A stretch of 64,000 nucleotides of DNA from Candidatus Gastranaerophilales bacterium (GTDB lineage: Bacteria > Cyanobacteriota > Vampirovibrionia > Gastranaerophilales > Gastranaerophilaceae), in assembly GCA_944323925.1 (NCBI GenBank), contig CALUUI010000004.1, forward strand, positions 1-64,000. Direction: 5' to 3'. The translations under genes and the position numbers were made by a program. Shown one piece after another: positions 28,201 through 37,841 of this stretch (positions are counted from its first letter, which is position 1; each line of letters opens with the position of its first letter). The notes beneath the pieces were generated by a model. That model did no database searches. It saw nothing but the letters and a program-made list of their open reading frames with translations, and was not told the DNA's origin.

Positions 28201-28229
28201 TTGACAATATAAACCTTTAAAGCGACAAT
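28201..28229 (+). promoter_or_regulatory. promoter of the gcv operon
   Basis: TTGACA (28201-28206), 17-base spacer, GACAAT (28224-28229). The leader would be only about 15 bases, just long enough for the SD AGAGGG. This leaves no room for a glycine riboswitch. Confidence 0.6.
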
Positions 28230-28249
28230 CTATAAAGAGGGAAAGAAAG

Positions 28250-29353
28250 ATGACAAAGCAAACGTTTTTACATGACAAGCATGTTAAGTTAGGCGCACGG
28301 ATGGTTGATTTTGCGGGTTGGCATATGCCGGTTCAGTATACATCAATTATTGAAGAGCATAATACTGTAAGGAATAATGTAGGATTGTTTGATGTATCGC
28401 ACATGGGAGAAGTTATTGTTAAGGGGGAAGATGCCCTTCCTTTTTTGAATAAGTTAGTCCCTCAAGATTTGACTAAACTTGTTGAACGTAAAGCCATATA
28501 TTGTCAGATGACAAACAAGTCTGGTGGAATTATTGACGATTTAATAATTTATAAAATAGAAAATGAAAAATATCTTATAATTTTTAATGCATCTCGAATA
28601 GATGAAGATTTGAATTGGATGGTTAGAAATAAAAATGGGTTTAATGTAGATGTAATAAATGAATCACATAACTATTCACTTTTAGCAGTTCAAGGACCAA
28701 AGGCTTGTGACTTGATGAAATCTATAGGATTAGAAGATTTGCCGCCATTTTTTTCAATTAAGCGTGCAGAATTATTTAATGTAAATTTATGGGTCTCAAG
28801 AACCGGATATACAGGAGAAGACGGTGTTGAAATTCTTGTAAGAAACGAGTTTTCGGAGATGCTTTGGGATAAAATTCTTGAGGCAGGTAAAGATTTAGGT
28901 ATTAAGCCAATAGGTTTGGGGGCTAGAGATACTTTAAGATTAGAGGCCGCCTTGCATTTATATGGGAATGACTTAGATGAGGATACAACACCTGTTGAGG
29001 CTGGGCTTGCTTGGTCTGTAGCTAAGGATAAGTTAGATGATTATAATGGTAAAGAAGTTATAATGGAGCAGCTTAAAACTGGCGGGCGAAAGAAACTTAT
29101 TGGTTTAAAAATGCTTGATAAAGGTATTGCACGCCATGGGTATGAAGTATATGATAAAGATAAGAAAATAGGTGTTATAACAAGTGGGGGGATTTCTCCT
29201 GTACGGGGCGAAAATATTGCACTTGCTTATATTGATAATAATCCTGATTATAAATTAGACTCTATTATAGGAGTTATGATTAGAGATAAGATACACAATG
29301 CTCAAATCATTAAAAAACCTTTCGTTAATAAAAGAAATAAGACAGAAGTATAA
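28250..29353 (+). CDS. gcvT: aminomethyltransferase, glycine cleavage T protein
   Basis: 367 residues. It transfers the methylene group from aminomethyl-lipoyl-H protein to tetrahydrofolate, releasing ammonia. Typical segments: HVKLGARMVDFAGWHMPVQY, VGLFDVSHMGEV, the folate-site SGGIIDDLIIY with the conserved aspartate, SRTGYTGEDGVEI and LGARDTLRLEAALHLYG. Length is as in other bacteria. First gene of gcvT-gcvH-gcvPA; gcvH begins 13 bases after its stop. Confidence 0.96.
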   Translation: MTKQTFLHDKHVKLGARMVDFAGWHMPVQYTSIIEEHNTVRNNVGLFDVSHMGEVIVKGEDALPFLNKLVPQDLTKLVERKAIYCQMTNKSGGIIDDLIIYKIENEKYLIIFNASRIDEDLNWMVRNKNGFNVDVINESHNYSLLAVQGPKACDLMKSIGLEDLPPFFSIKRAELFNVNLWVSRTGYTGEDGVEILVRNEFSEMLWDKILEAGKDLGIKPIGLGARDTLRLEAALHLYGNDLDEDTTPVEAGLAWSVAKDKLDDYNGKEVIMEQLKTGGRKKLIGLKMLDKGIARHGYEVYDKDKKIGVITSGGISPVRGENIALAYIDNNPDYKLDSIIGVMIRDKIHNAQIIKKPFVNKRNKTEV

Positions 29354-29366
29354 GGAGATTTAGAAG

Positions 29367-29744
29367 ATGAATGAAAGCGCATTATGCTCAAAAACTCATG
29401 AATATGTTCTTGAACTTCAGAATAACCAATATGAAGTAGGAATAACAGATTATGCTATAGAACAATTAGGAGATATTGTTTTTGTTGAGTTGCCAGAAGT
29501 CGGTTCAGTTTTTGAGAAGAATGAAGTTTTTGCAACAATCGAGTCTGTTAAAGCGGCTTCAGAAGTATATATGCCAATAAGTGGTAAAGTCATTGAAATC
29601 AATGAGTCAATTGTTGATTCTCCGGAAAGTTTAAATGACGAGTCTGTTGAAGACAAGTGGTTTATTAAAATAGAATCTGAAGCAGATCAAGTTGAATTTG
29701 CAGATTTATTAGATTATTCTGATTACAAAGAAGAAATAGAATAG
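29367..29744 (+). CDS. gcvH: glycine cleavage system H protein
   Basis: 125 residues. The lipoyl-bearing carrier of the glycine cleavage system. The lipoylation motif is ESVKAASEVYMPISG, where the lysine in VKA is the modified residue. The beta-sandwich elements TDYAIEQLGDIVFVELPEVG and the SPESLNDESVEDKWFIKI end are typical. The start is preceded by AAGGAGAT. Located between gcvT and gcvPA. Confidence 0.96.
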   Translation: MNESALCSKTHEYVLELQNNQYEVGITDYAIEQLGDIVFVELPEVGSVFEKNEVFATIESVKAASEVYMPISGKVIEINESIVDSPESLNDESVEDKWFIKIESEADQVEFADLLDYSDYKEEIE

Positions 29745-29750
29745 GGTGAT

Positions 29751-30983
29751 ATGGATAATTTTTTAGCACATAGTGAAAAAACAAGAAAGCAAATGCTTGC
29801 TGATATAGAATGCAATACAGTTGAAGATTTATTCAGGCAAGTACCAAACATTATCAAAGATTTTAAGCTCGCTGAACCATTAAGTGAAATGGATACGCAA
29901 AAATTAATAAAATCTTTGGCTAATAAGAATAATGTTTGCTATACCTCTTTTGTAGGTGCAGGGGTTTATAACAAGTTTATACCAGCAGCCGTTAACTATG
30001 TTGCTGAAAGGTTTGAATTTTTAACTGCATATACCCCTTATCAACCGGAAATATCTCAAGGTACTTTGCAAATCATTTATGAATTTCAGTCAATGATTTG
30101 TAGGCTTACCGGAATGGATATTGCTAATGCTTCAATGTATGATGTTTCTACCGCAGCTGCTGAAGCAATTTTAATGAGTATGAGGATAACTAAGAAGAAT
30201 AAAGTTCTTATCTCAAGTAAAATTAATCCGCAGTATAAAGAAGTAATAAAAACATATCTTTGGGCAGGAAATTTTGAACTTGAATGGTTTGATATTTTGC
30301 CAGAGAATGTTTCTGAATATTCTGCTGTTGTATACCAAAATCCTGATTTTTATGGTGAGCTTGTAGAGGTAAAACCATTGGATACCTTGATTATTGTAAT
30401 TCAAGATATTGCAGCATTGTCAATTATTGAGCCACCAAAAAATGCAGATATAGTAGTCGGAGATATTCAGCCGGCAGGCATTCCTGTATGGTTTGGTGGA
30501 CCTCACGCGGGTTATATGGCTTGCCGCGAAAAGTATATGCGCCAGCTTCCTGGAAGGTTGGTAGGTAGAACCGTCGATAAAGATGGAAATCAAGCATTTA
30601 CTCTTACTATTCAGACACGTGAGCAGCATATTAAAAGGGAAAAGGCTACAAGTAATATTTGCTCAAATCAATCACTAATAGCGCTTATGGCAACTTTGTA
30701 TTTTTCGTTGATGGGTGAAAATGGTTTTAAGCAAGCAGGATTAATATCTGCTAAAAGAGCTCATCTTTTGTCAGAAAAATTAAATTCCATCGGTATTAAG
30801 ACTTTGAATAAGGATTTCTTTAACGAGTTTGTTATAGAAGTAAAAGACGCAAATGAAACTTTAAATATTCTTAAAGCTAACAATATTATAGGTGGACTTA
30901 AATTATCTGATACAAGGATTTTAGTCTGTGCAACCGAAATGACATCAATTGATGATATTAATAAATATGTTAACTGTTTATAA
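29751..30983 (+). CDS. gcvPA: glycine dehydrogenase (decarboxylating) subunit 1
   Basis: 410 residues. The N-terminal half of the split P protein (GcvPA), a PLP-fold subunit that normally pairs with GcvPB. Landmarks: FVGAGVYNKFIPAAVNYV, YTPYQPEISQGTLQ, DVSTAAAEA, WFGGPHAGYMACREKYMRQLPGRLVG and LTIQTREQHIKREKATSNICSNQ. It is slightly shorter than most GcvPA (about 440-450), and both ends look intact. gcvPB, which holds the PLP lysine and usually follows, is absent here and elsewhere in the window. The next gene is convergent. Confidence 0.93.
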   Translation: MDNFLAHSEKTRKQMLADIECNTVEDLFRQVPNIIKDFKLAEPLSEMDTQKLIKSLANKNNVCYTSFVGAGVYNKFIPAAVNYVAERFEFLTAYTPYQPEISQGTLQIIYEFQSMICRLTGMDIANASMYDVSTAAAEAILMSMRITKKNKVLISSKINPQYKEVIKTYLWAGNFELEWFDILPENVSEYSAVVYQNPDFYGELVEVKPLDTLIIVIQDIAALSIIEPPKNADIVVGDIQPAGIPVWFGGPHAGYMACREKYMRQLPGRLVGRTVDKDGNQAFTLTIQTREQHIKREKATSNICSNQSLIALMATLYFSLMGENGFKQAGLISAKRAHLLSEKLNSIGIKTLNKDFFNEFVIEVKDANETLNILKANNIIGGLKLSDTRILVCATEMTSIDDINKYVNCL

Positions 30984-30993
30984 TAGTTGAATA

Positions 30994-31440
30994 TTACATT
31001 TCAATCTTACAGACGCTTGAATCGCCTAAGTATTTATTCCAAACTTTAAGCACAGGACTTTGTTGAGCTTGTTCTAATGTCATGTTTTGGTATTTTTGAG
31101 GATTTTTGAGAGCGTTTTGAGCTTCTGTTTCCATTGTTGTATAGATTTCTTTTAATTGGTCTAATTTGAAATCACAATTAACTTTTGATTTAAAACCAAT
31201 TTCTTTAAATTCAACAATTTCTTGATATTTACAGGTATAACCATCCCATCCTACTATTTTTTTTGTAACTTTAGAGGTCATACCGTCTATTTCTATTTCA
31301 TCTACGCTATTAAATTCAGAACAATTTTTTAAAGCAGAGATGAATTCAGCAGTATTGTCTGTAACGCTTGTATTTTGTGCTAGAACAATACTTCCAATTA
31401 TAATAACAGAACCTAAAAAGTAAAGAATTCTTTTATTCAT
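30994..31440 (-). CDS. small exported unknown protein
   Basis: 148 residues from ATG 31438-31440, which has AAAGG upstream; a TTG three codons earlier is less likely. Signal peptide at about 1-21 (VLAQN). The mature part is acidic and contains three cysteines (KNCSEF, YTCKYQ, VNCDF) plus SSVCKIEM at the end, so disulphides are possible. The segment FISALKNCSEFNSVDEIEIDGMT-like and LEQAQQSPVLKVWNKYLGD has no match I know. It overlaps the end of atpC by eight bases, so it is translated with the ATP synthase genes, which may be accidental. Confidence 0.75.
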   Translation of the reverse strand: MNKRILYFLGSVIIIGSIVLAQNTSVTDNTAEFISALKNCSEFNSVDEIEIDGMTSKVTKKIVGWDGYTCKYQEIVEFKEIGFKSKVNCDFKLDQLKEIYTTMETEAQNALKNPQKYQNMTLEQAQQSPVLKVWNKYLGDSSVCKIEM

Positions 31441-31825
31441 GATTTGCAACCTTTAATCTAGTCATAGCTCTAGCTAATGCCATTTCAGCTCTTGTAAGAT
31501 TCATTTGTGCTTCGTGTTTTGATAATCGTTCCTCAGCCCTTGCTTTTGCTTCTTTTGCACGCTGTATATCAATATCAGCTTCAGACTCACAAGCATTTGT
31601 TAATATAATTGCATTGTTATCGCTAAATTGAAAAACTCCGCCCATTGTTGCGTAGAAGTATGTTTCGGAGTTCGATGTAACTTTTGTAACTCCAATAGCT
31701 AAAGGCGTTGTTATTGGTTGCCTGTTCGGTAATATACCAATAACACCTTCTTTGCCTGTTATTTCCAGTTCATCAACAGTTCCATCATATATAGTTTTAT
31801 TATGTGTTATTATTTTAAGATTCAT
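31433..31825 (-). CDS. atpC: F1 ATP synthase epsilon subunit
   Basis: 130 residues. The rotor-stalk epsilon subunit, which also inhibits the enzyme. The N-terminal beta-sandwich has KIITHNKTIYDGTVDELEITGKEGVIGILPNRQP and the ATMGGVFQFSDN stretch. The C-terminal helical hairpin covers about 88-130 (RAKEAKARAEERLSK). It lies three bases after atpD, with no other ATP synthase gene around. Confidence 0.95.
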   Translation of the reverse strand: MNLKIITHNKTIYDGTVDELEITGKEGVIGILPNRQPITTPLAIGVTKVTSNSETYFYATMGGVFQFSDNNAIILTNACESEADIDIQRAKEAKARAEERLSKHEAQMNLTRAEMALARAMTRLKVANHE

Positions 31826-31828
31826 ATA

Positions 31829-33250
<1,422 letters not shown>

Positions 33251-33262
33251 TTAAAATCAAAA

Positions 33263-33291
33263 TTATTTTAGCATAAATTATCTTTATCTGC
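33263..33291 (-). promoter_or_regulatory. promoter of atpD-atpC
   Basis: Minus strand: TTGCAG (33286-33291), 17-base spacer, TAAAAT (33263-33268) preceded by TGC, giving an extended -10. The leader is about 20 bases and carries the SD. Confidence 0.6.
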
Positions 33292-33327
33292 AATTAGATT
33301 AAATAAATTTGGACTACTCGTAGGAGT

Positions 33328-34230
33328 TTATTTTAAAACTATTTCTCCAACAATATCTCCGTGTAAAGTTTTTATTTTATTGTCATAGCTGAAACTTCCC
33401 CAATTTAGTCTGTTTAAATATTCCAGCAGAGCTATTCGTCTTGATTTCATATCACAATCTTGTATTTTTATTCCTACGGCTTCTTGGTTTAAGGTATTGT
33501 AAACAATACATAGTCCACCGGCTCCGACTTTTGCAATAAGATTGCTTGAGTTTTCCATAACTTCAGTATCTAATCGATCTTCCCCGCCGATGATATATGG
33601 ATTATTTTTGAATGCAGATTTTATTATTTCATATTTAGGGTTGCTAAATAAATTTTTGTAGCCTTTTACCATATTTGCTAATGGCATTGATAATATTGGG
33701 ACTCCGCACCCGTCCTTTGTTATAGGATAATTTTCTGTAACTTCGCAGAATTTGTTTATTTGTTCTTTTACCAATTGTTGTAATGGATGATTTTTGTCGT
33801 CATAAGTTTTGATATCCCATCCGTTTATTTTGCATAAAGCAAGAAAAAGTAAATGTTTACCTACACAATTGTTGTAGAGTTCGTTAGGGGCTTTACCCAT
33901 TTGCTCTAAAAATTTAGCAGATTTTTTTGATAGTGGAGGATGAATACCGCATTTTAAGTCTGTTATTTTGACTTTAAATTTATTCAACAGCGATTCTGCA
34001 AGTTTAACATGACACTCTTCTCCTGCGTGAGAGGCGCAGGTAAGAGCAATTTCTGCTGATGTAAGCTGAAATTCGTTGTGTATTTTATAATCTACGAGTA
34101 ACGAGGCCTGTAAGGGCTTTGCGCAGGATCTTAGATAGTATATCTTTGTATCTTTAGAACTTTCACCTTTTGAAAACTCAACTATATGTTCTTCTTCTAC
34201 AAGACCATCCCTTATATACTTTAATAACAT
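33328..34230 (-). CDS. asparaginase II family protein (PF06089 type)
   Basis: 300 residues. Belongs to the Rhizobium etli thermolabile asparaginase family, which hydrolyses L-asparagine to aspartate and ammonia and is unrelated to E. coli AnsA/AnsB. Signatures: LRSCAKPLQASLLVD, CASHAGEECHV, LKCGIHPPLS, NNCVGKHLLFLALC and TKDGCGVPILSMPLANM. The usual NNCSGKH reads NNCVGKH, a change close to the active site. No signal peptide, so it is cytoplasmic. It follows the MshEN-like gene by nine bases and is probably cotranscribed. Confidence 0.85.
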   Translation of the reverse strand: MLLKYIRDGLVEEEHIVEFSKGESSKDTKIYYLRSCAKPLQASLLVDYKIHNEFQLTSAEIALTCASHAGEECHVKLAESLLNKFKVKITDLKCGIHPPLSKKSAKFLEQMGKAPNELYNNCVGKHLLFLALCKINGWDIKTYDDKNHPLQQLVKEQINKFCEVTENYPITKDGCGVPILSMPLANMVKGYKNLFSNPKYEIIKSAFKNNPYIIGGEDRLDTEVMENSSNLIAKVGAGGLCIVYNTLNQEAVGIKIQDCDMKSRRIALLEYLNRLNWGSFSYDNKIKTLHGDIVGEIVLK

Positions 34231-34239
34231 TTATTTTGC

Positions 34240-34986
34240 CTACATTTTATTTTCTTTTATAAAGTTAAGTATTCTGGCTAACTTAACTTTTAATATATCG
34301 CATTCTTCTTTTAATTTTTGATTTTCGGCTAGCAGATTTAAGTCTTCTTTTGAACCCATTGCGTGGGGTATAATATCATCTGATAATATAAATTTTTTAC
34401 TAGCCTCTTCTTTTATTAGCATAACACTTTTCATGTCTTTCTCTTTAATGATACCCATTTGAACCATTAATTCCGCAATGAAAACGTGCTTGCCTTTAGC
34501 TTGAAGCTCTTGTTGTCTAGCTAGTACTTTTTCAAGATCTTCAATTGACATTTTTCCGGCACGGATAAAATATTCACCTGTTCTATATTTCCCAGCGATA
34601 AATCCTGCTATTGAGGAAACAAGCATTGGAATGTCTTCGGTAAAATATTTTTGATCCATACAAAAAGTAAATGCTTTTGCCATTTCCTCCATCGAAAATT
34701 CTCCGGCAATTGCTATTTCTACTAAATTCATATTCTTTTTGCAACAGTTTAAGAAGGTATAGATATTGTCATCCCAACAACTATCCTTGTTTGCTAACTC
34801 TTGTTCGCCTAAATCTGATAGCTTTGGTTGGTATACGTGAAATAATTCATCTTGCTGAGCTGATATAAAATCTTGGCTTAAATATTTTTTTAAATCGGTT
34901 GATAAATTTATGTATATAGCTTGTTTTATCCATAATGGAAAAGTGTATAATCTTTCCATAAATTCACTATAATTGTTCTTATCCAA
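34240..34986 (-). CDS. unknown protein with MshEN-like segment and C-terminal coiled coil
   Basis: 248 residues with a TTG start; an ATG at 34959 is an alternative. No signal peptide or membrane span. Residues about 136-198 (GEYFIRAGKMSIEDLEKVL, then FIAELMVQMGIIKEKDM) repeat the pattern 'G..li..g.i....l..al' found in the MshEN domains at the N-terminus of PilB/GspE ATPases, some of which bind c-di-GMP. The C-terminal stretch (about 218-245) has leucine heptads. The N-terminal 130 residues are unfamiliar. It is probably a scaffold or regulator, but this is weakly supported. Confidence 0.65.
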   Translation of the reverse strand: MDKNNYSEFMERLYTFPLWIKQAIYINLSTDLKKYLSQDFISAQQDELFHVYQPKLSDLGEQELANKDSCWDDNIYTFLNCCKKNMNLVEIAIAGEFSMEEMAKAFTFCMDQKYFTEDIPMLVSSIAGFIAGKYRTGEYFIRAGKMSIEDLEKVLARQQELQAKGKHVFIAELMVQMGIIKEKDMKSVMLIKEEASKKFILSDDIIPHAMGSKEDLNLLAENQKLKEECDILKVKLARILNFIKENKM

Positions 34987-35072
34987 TGCTCTTAATCCTT
35001 CTTTTATATGATAGTAATAAACACAAAAGAATTATATCATATTATTGGGTACTATGTAAAGGAATATTAATT

Positions 35073-35555
35073 ATGGGAATGGACGGTTTGTCAATGGCTA
35101 ATACCGGCAGGTTGAAAGAATCAACCTCCCTTGATTATTCCAAAGAAAGTGAAGAAATTGCCAAAGAAGATACTGAAAAAAGTATGATTGTTCAGGAGTT
35201 GACTGAACAAGAAAGAGTTAACGAAGAAAAAGAAGAAAATAAAAAACGTAGAAAGTCTGAAAAAAAACATTCTGGTGAAGATTCAGAAATGTCTGATTCT
35301 GACGAAAACGATGATTTTAATCAGGATTTAGATGATTCTGATGAAGCCGGTGAGAATATTTCTCCAGAAGATTTATTATTGGTTGATGGTGAAAATAAAG
35401 GTTTTTATACTAAGTTAAGTAAAAATTTGGAAAACATAGAATTATATGATAGAATAACAGACAGATTGATTGGTACTATAACTCCCGCCGAGTTAAGTTA
35501 TTTGATTTCGAAACTTAATATGGGTACAGGTATTTTTATCAATAAGAAAGTATAA
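35073..35555 (+). CDS. acidic protein with FlaG-like C-terminus
   Basis: 160 residues from the ATG at 35073, which has AAAGGA nine bases upstream. An upstream in-frame extension to 34986 lacks an SD and overlaps the neighbouring gene, so I reject it. Residues about 20-90 are highly charged (KEENKKRRKSEKKHSGED, then Asp/Glu/Ser repeats). The C-terminal 35 residues, with ENIELYDRITDRLIGTITPAEL and a following LNMGTG, resemble the FlaG pattern 'D..T.eVIr.IPpEe.l'. Position directly before fliS and a fliT-like gene fits the common flaG-fliD-fliS-fliT order, though fliD is missing. Assignment is tentative. Confidence 0.6.
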   Translation: MGMDGLSMANTGRLKESTSLDYSKESEEIAKEDTEKSMIVQELTEQERVNEEKEENKKRRKSEKKHSGEDSEMSDSDENDDFNQDLDDSDEAGENISPEDLLLVDGENKGFYTKLSKNLENIELYDRITDRLIGTITPAELSYLISKLNMGTGIFINKKV

Positions 35556-35560
35556 ATATA

Positions 35561-36040
35561 ATGAATTATAATCCCTATAATAAATACGTAAAAAAATATC
35601 AAGAAAGCAATGTAAATACGGCAGATCCTAAAGAAATTATGATTATGCTTTTTGACGCATGTATTCAGTTTCTAAATAAAGCGGCTATCGCAATAGAAGA
35701 AAAAGCGTATGCTAAAAAAACTGAAAATATAAATAGGGCGAAGCAAATTTTAAGGGAGTTTATGCGAACAATAGATTTGGAAAATGGTAATGATACGTCC
35801 AAACACTTGTATTTATTTTATAATCGCCAAATTAATAATTTATCTAAAGTAAGCATAAATAGGGATTTAGAATTGCTAAAAAAAATTATTCAAGATTTAA
35901 CAGATATAAGAAATGCTTTTATACAAGCGATTAAAATTGTGAACCAAGATTTATCTAAAACAGAGCGAGAAGAAGAACGCTTGAAATATCAAGAAGAATA
36001 TGGAGAAGAAGGATATTCTTCTCATGATTATGGAGTCTAG
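35561..36040 (+). CDS. fliS: flagellar export chaperone FliS
   Basis: 159 residues. FliS holds unpolymerised flagellin in the cytoplasm. The N-terminus NPYNKYVKKYQESNVNTADPKEIMIMLFDACIQFL is the family signature (spread over residues 3-38). Further helices follow, with INRAKQILREFMRTIDLENG and LKKIIQDLTDIRNAF. A 25-residue acidic tail extends beyond the usual end. It starts five bases after the FlaG-like gene. No flagellin is present in the window. Confidence 0.9.
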   Translation: MNYNPYNKYVKKYQESNVNTADPKEIMIMLFDACIQFLNKAAIAIEEKAYAKKTENINRAKQILREFMRTIDLENGNDTSKHLYLFYNRQINNLSKVSINRDLELLKKIIQDLTDIRNAFIQAIKIVNQDLSKTEREEERLKYQEEYGEEGYSSHDYGV

Positions 36041-36042
36041 AA

Positions 36043-36426
36043 GTGGAAAAGCAATTTGAACAGTTAATGTTATATTACAATCAATTAAAAGAAATGGCCG
36101 TGCAAATTTCTGTAATGTTGGAAAAAGAGTCGTATAATGATGCGCTTACAATGTTAAATAATAGAAAGCGTGTAGTCCGCGAAATGGGGCTTATAGAAAG
36201 ATATCTTGAACTAAATCCTAAGCAGAAAAAAGTTGTTGAAGATATAAAAAAAGAAATTATGGAAATTGAGGCAAAGAATATTCAAAAATTGCAAACTGAT
36301 ATGGAAGATGTTAAGTATGAACTTGATATTGTTTCAGCAAAGGTTAAATTTAGAAACAAATATAATCCCTATGAAGCAGAGCAAGCAACAGGAAATGTAA
36401 TCAATATAAAAGATAACGAAGCCTAA
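36043..36426 (+). CDS. FliT-like flagellar chaperone
   Basis: 127 residues with a GTG start, supported by GGAG seven bases upstream. All helical: residues 1-90 form two or three helices (MEKQFEQLMLYYNQLKEMAV, LTMLNNRKRVVREMGLIERYL). This matches FliT in size, helical content and position directly after fliS, but FliT sequence is poorly conserved and no single motif proves it. FliT is the chaperone of the filament cap FliD. It converges on ychF. Confidence 0.6.
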   Translation: MEKQFEQLMLYYNQLKEMAVQISVMLEKESYNDALTMLNNRKRVVREMGLIERYLELNPKQKKVVEDIKKEIMEIEAKNIQKLQTDMEDVKYELDIVSAKVKFRNKYNPYEAEQATGNVINIKDNEA

Positions 36427-36435
36427 AGTCTTGAT

Positions 36436-37533
36436 TTATACTGCAAATCTAAAGTGTACTAAATCTCCATCTTGTACAACATAGTCTTTGCCTTCAAGTC
36501 TTGTAACACCTTTTTCTTTACAAGCTACATAAGATCCTAATTCTGCAAAATCTTTGTACGGCGTTATTTCGGCTCTGATAAAACCTTTTTCAAAATCGGT
36601 ATGAATTACACCTGCAGCTTGCGGTGCTTTTGTCCCGTTTACTATCGTCCAAGCGTGAACTTCTTTTTCGCCGGCGGTTATAAATGTAATGAGATTTAGT
36701 AGCGAATAAACCGATTTTATCATTTTGTCGATTCCGCTGTCTTCTACGCCTAAATCTTTTAAATATTCTTTTGCTTCTTCTGTTCCTAATTCAACGAGTT
36801 CTTCCTCTATTCTTGCAGAAATAATAACCATCTCTGCTCCGTGAGTCTTTGCGTACTCTCCAACTTGACGGGTGTATTCATTTCCGTCTTTGAGGTCAAA
36901 CTCGGATACGTTTGCGCAATAAATTATCGGTTTCACCGACATTAGGTTAAGTTGCTTTATTATTGCCTGCTCATCTTCGTTAAAATGTTCTTTTACATTA
37001 ATAAATGTACAATCAGACAACAGCTCTGTTAATTTCTTTAAAACTTTATCTTCTAAAACGGCATCTTTATCTCCGCCCTTTGCTTGCTTTGATATTCTAG
37101 CAGCTCTCTTTTCAACCGTTGATAAATCGGCAAGTGCAAGTTCTGTATTTATTGTTTCAATGTCGTCGATTGGATTAACTTTTCCTGAAACGTGAATTGT
37201 ATTTTCATCATCAAAACATCTTACTACTTGTATGATAGCATCTACTTCTCTTATGTTATGTAAAAATTGGTTCCCAAGTCCTTCCCCTTGGCTTGCTCCT
37301 TTTACAAGCCCTGCTATATCTACAAATTCTATTACGGTTGGGATGATTTCTTGTGTCTTACAAAGTTTTGCTAAAACTTCTAAGCGTTCATCCGGAACTG
37401 TTACTACTCCAATGTTAGGCTCTATTGTACAAAACGGATAATTCGCACTTTGGGCATTTTTTGTTGCGGTTAGTGCATTAAATAATGTTGATTTCCCTAC
37501 ATTCGGTAGTCCTACTATTCCGGCTCTTAGCAT
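36436..37533 (-). CDS. ychF: YchF/OLA1-type GTPase/ATPase
   Basis: 365 residues. An Obg-related P-loop NTPase that binds ribosomes and prefers ATP in several species. G1 AGIVGLPNVGKSTLFNALT, the NYPFCTIEPNIGVV switch, G3 DIAGLVKGASQGEGLGNQFL, a coiled-coil insert (about 125-200) and the C-terminal TGS domain (about 280-363, ITAGEKEVHAWTIVNGTKAP). The C-terminus VQDGDLVHFRFAV is typical. A single gene on the minus strand after the fli cluster. Confidence 0.96.
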   Translation of the reverse strand: MLRAGIVGLPNVGKSTLFNALTATKNAQSANYPFCTIEPNIGVVTVPDERLEVLAKLCKTQEIIPTVIEFVDIAGLVKGASQGEGLGNQFLHNIREVDAIIQVVRCFDDENTIHVSGKVNPIDDIETINTELALADLSTVEKRAARISKQAKGGDKDAVLEDKVLKKLTELLSDCTFINVKEHFNEDEQAIIKQLNLMSVKPIIYCANVSEFDLKDGNEYTRQVGEYAKTHGAEMVIISARIEEELVELGTEEAKEYLKDLGVEDSGIDKMIKSVYSLLNLITFITAGEKEVHAWTIVNGTKAPQAAGVIHTDFEKGFIRAEITPYKDFAELGSYVACKEKGVTRLEGKDYVVQDGDLVHFRFAV

Positions 37534-37609
37534 TTATTTGTTTCCTCTTTTTATGTTACCTTTCTATACTAACACAAAAAGAGTTATATTGCTTAAGTTT
37601 TATTATTTA

Positions 37610-37750
37610 CTATTTCTTTTTCTTTTCCAGATTATTTTCCACCCAGACTAATGTTATTGGCTCTATATTGTTAAAGCCATTAGTTTTGTATTTTTCGTCG
37701 TATTTTTTTATTTTATACGACAGGATTTTAAAAAATTTTGCCAGTTTCAT
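37610..37750 (-). CDS. small lysine-rich protein, 46 residues
   Basis: Open frame of 46 codons in the gap between rpsT and ychF, too short for many callers. It begins MKLAKFFKILSYKIKKYDEK and ends with a Lys-rich tail; the middle TNGFNNIEPITLVWVENN contains a tryptophan. It stays open without stops in very AT-rich DNA and uses coding-like triplets, which argues for a gene. There is no good SD, but TAAGAT lies six bases before the ATG, and a TTGTTT-15-TATAAT promoter lies upstream after the rpsT terminator. Function unknown; it may be a basic nucleic-acid- or ribosome-binding peptide. Confidence 0.4.
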   Translation of the reverse strand: MKLAKFFKILSYKIKKYDEKYKTNGFNNIEPITLVWVENNLEKKKK

Positions 37751-37814
37751 ATTTATATCTTACATTTTTGTATTTAAGTTAAATTAACTTTTGGGCTATA
37801 TTATTTTGTTTTTT

Positions 37815-37841
37815 ATTATACTTTTTACTTAGTCCAAACAA
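37815..37841 (-). promoter_or_regulatory. candidate promoter of the 46-residue gene
   Basis: Minus strand: TTGTTT (37836-37841), 15-base spacer, TATAAT (37815-37820), immediately downstream of the rpsT terminator arm. It would give a leader of about 58 bases. Confidence 0.4.

Noticed and set aside
28136-28249. Glycine riboswitch before gcvT
   Set aside because: The promoter leaves a leader of only about 15 bases, and no aptamer-like structure is present.
34986-35072. Upstream extension of the FlaG-like gene by 29 codons
   Set aside because: No SD before 34986, unrelated hydrophobic residues, while the ATG at 35073 has AAAGGA at a good distance.
37485-37787. 100-codon plus-strand frame rich in Leu, Phe and Ser
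   Set aside because: It begins inside ychF on the opposite strand, has no SD, and its hydrophobic look comes from translating A-rich minus-strand coding DNA as T-rich codons.
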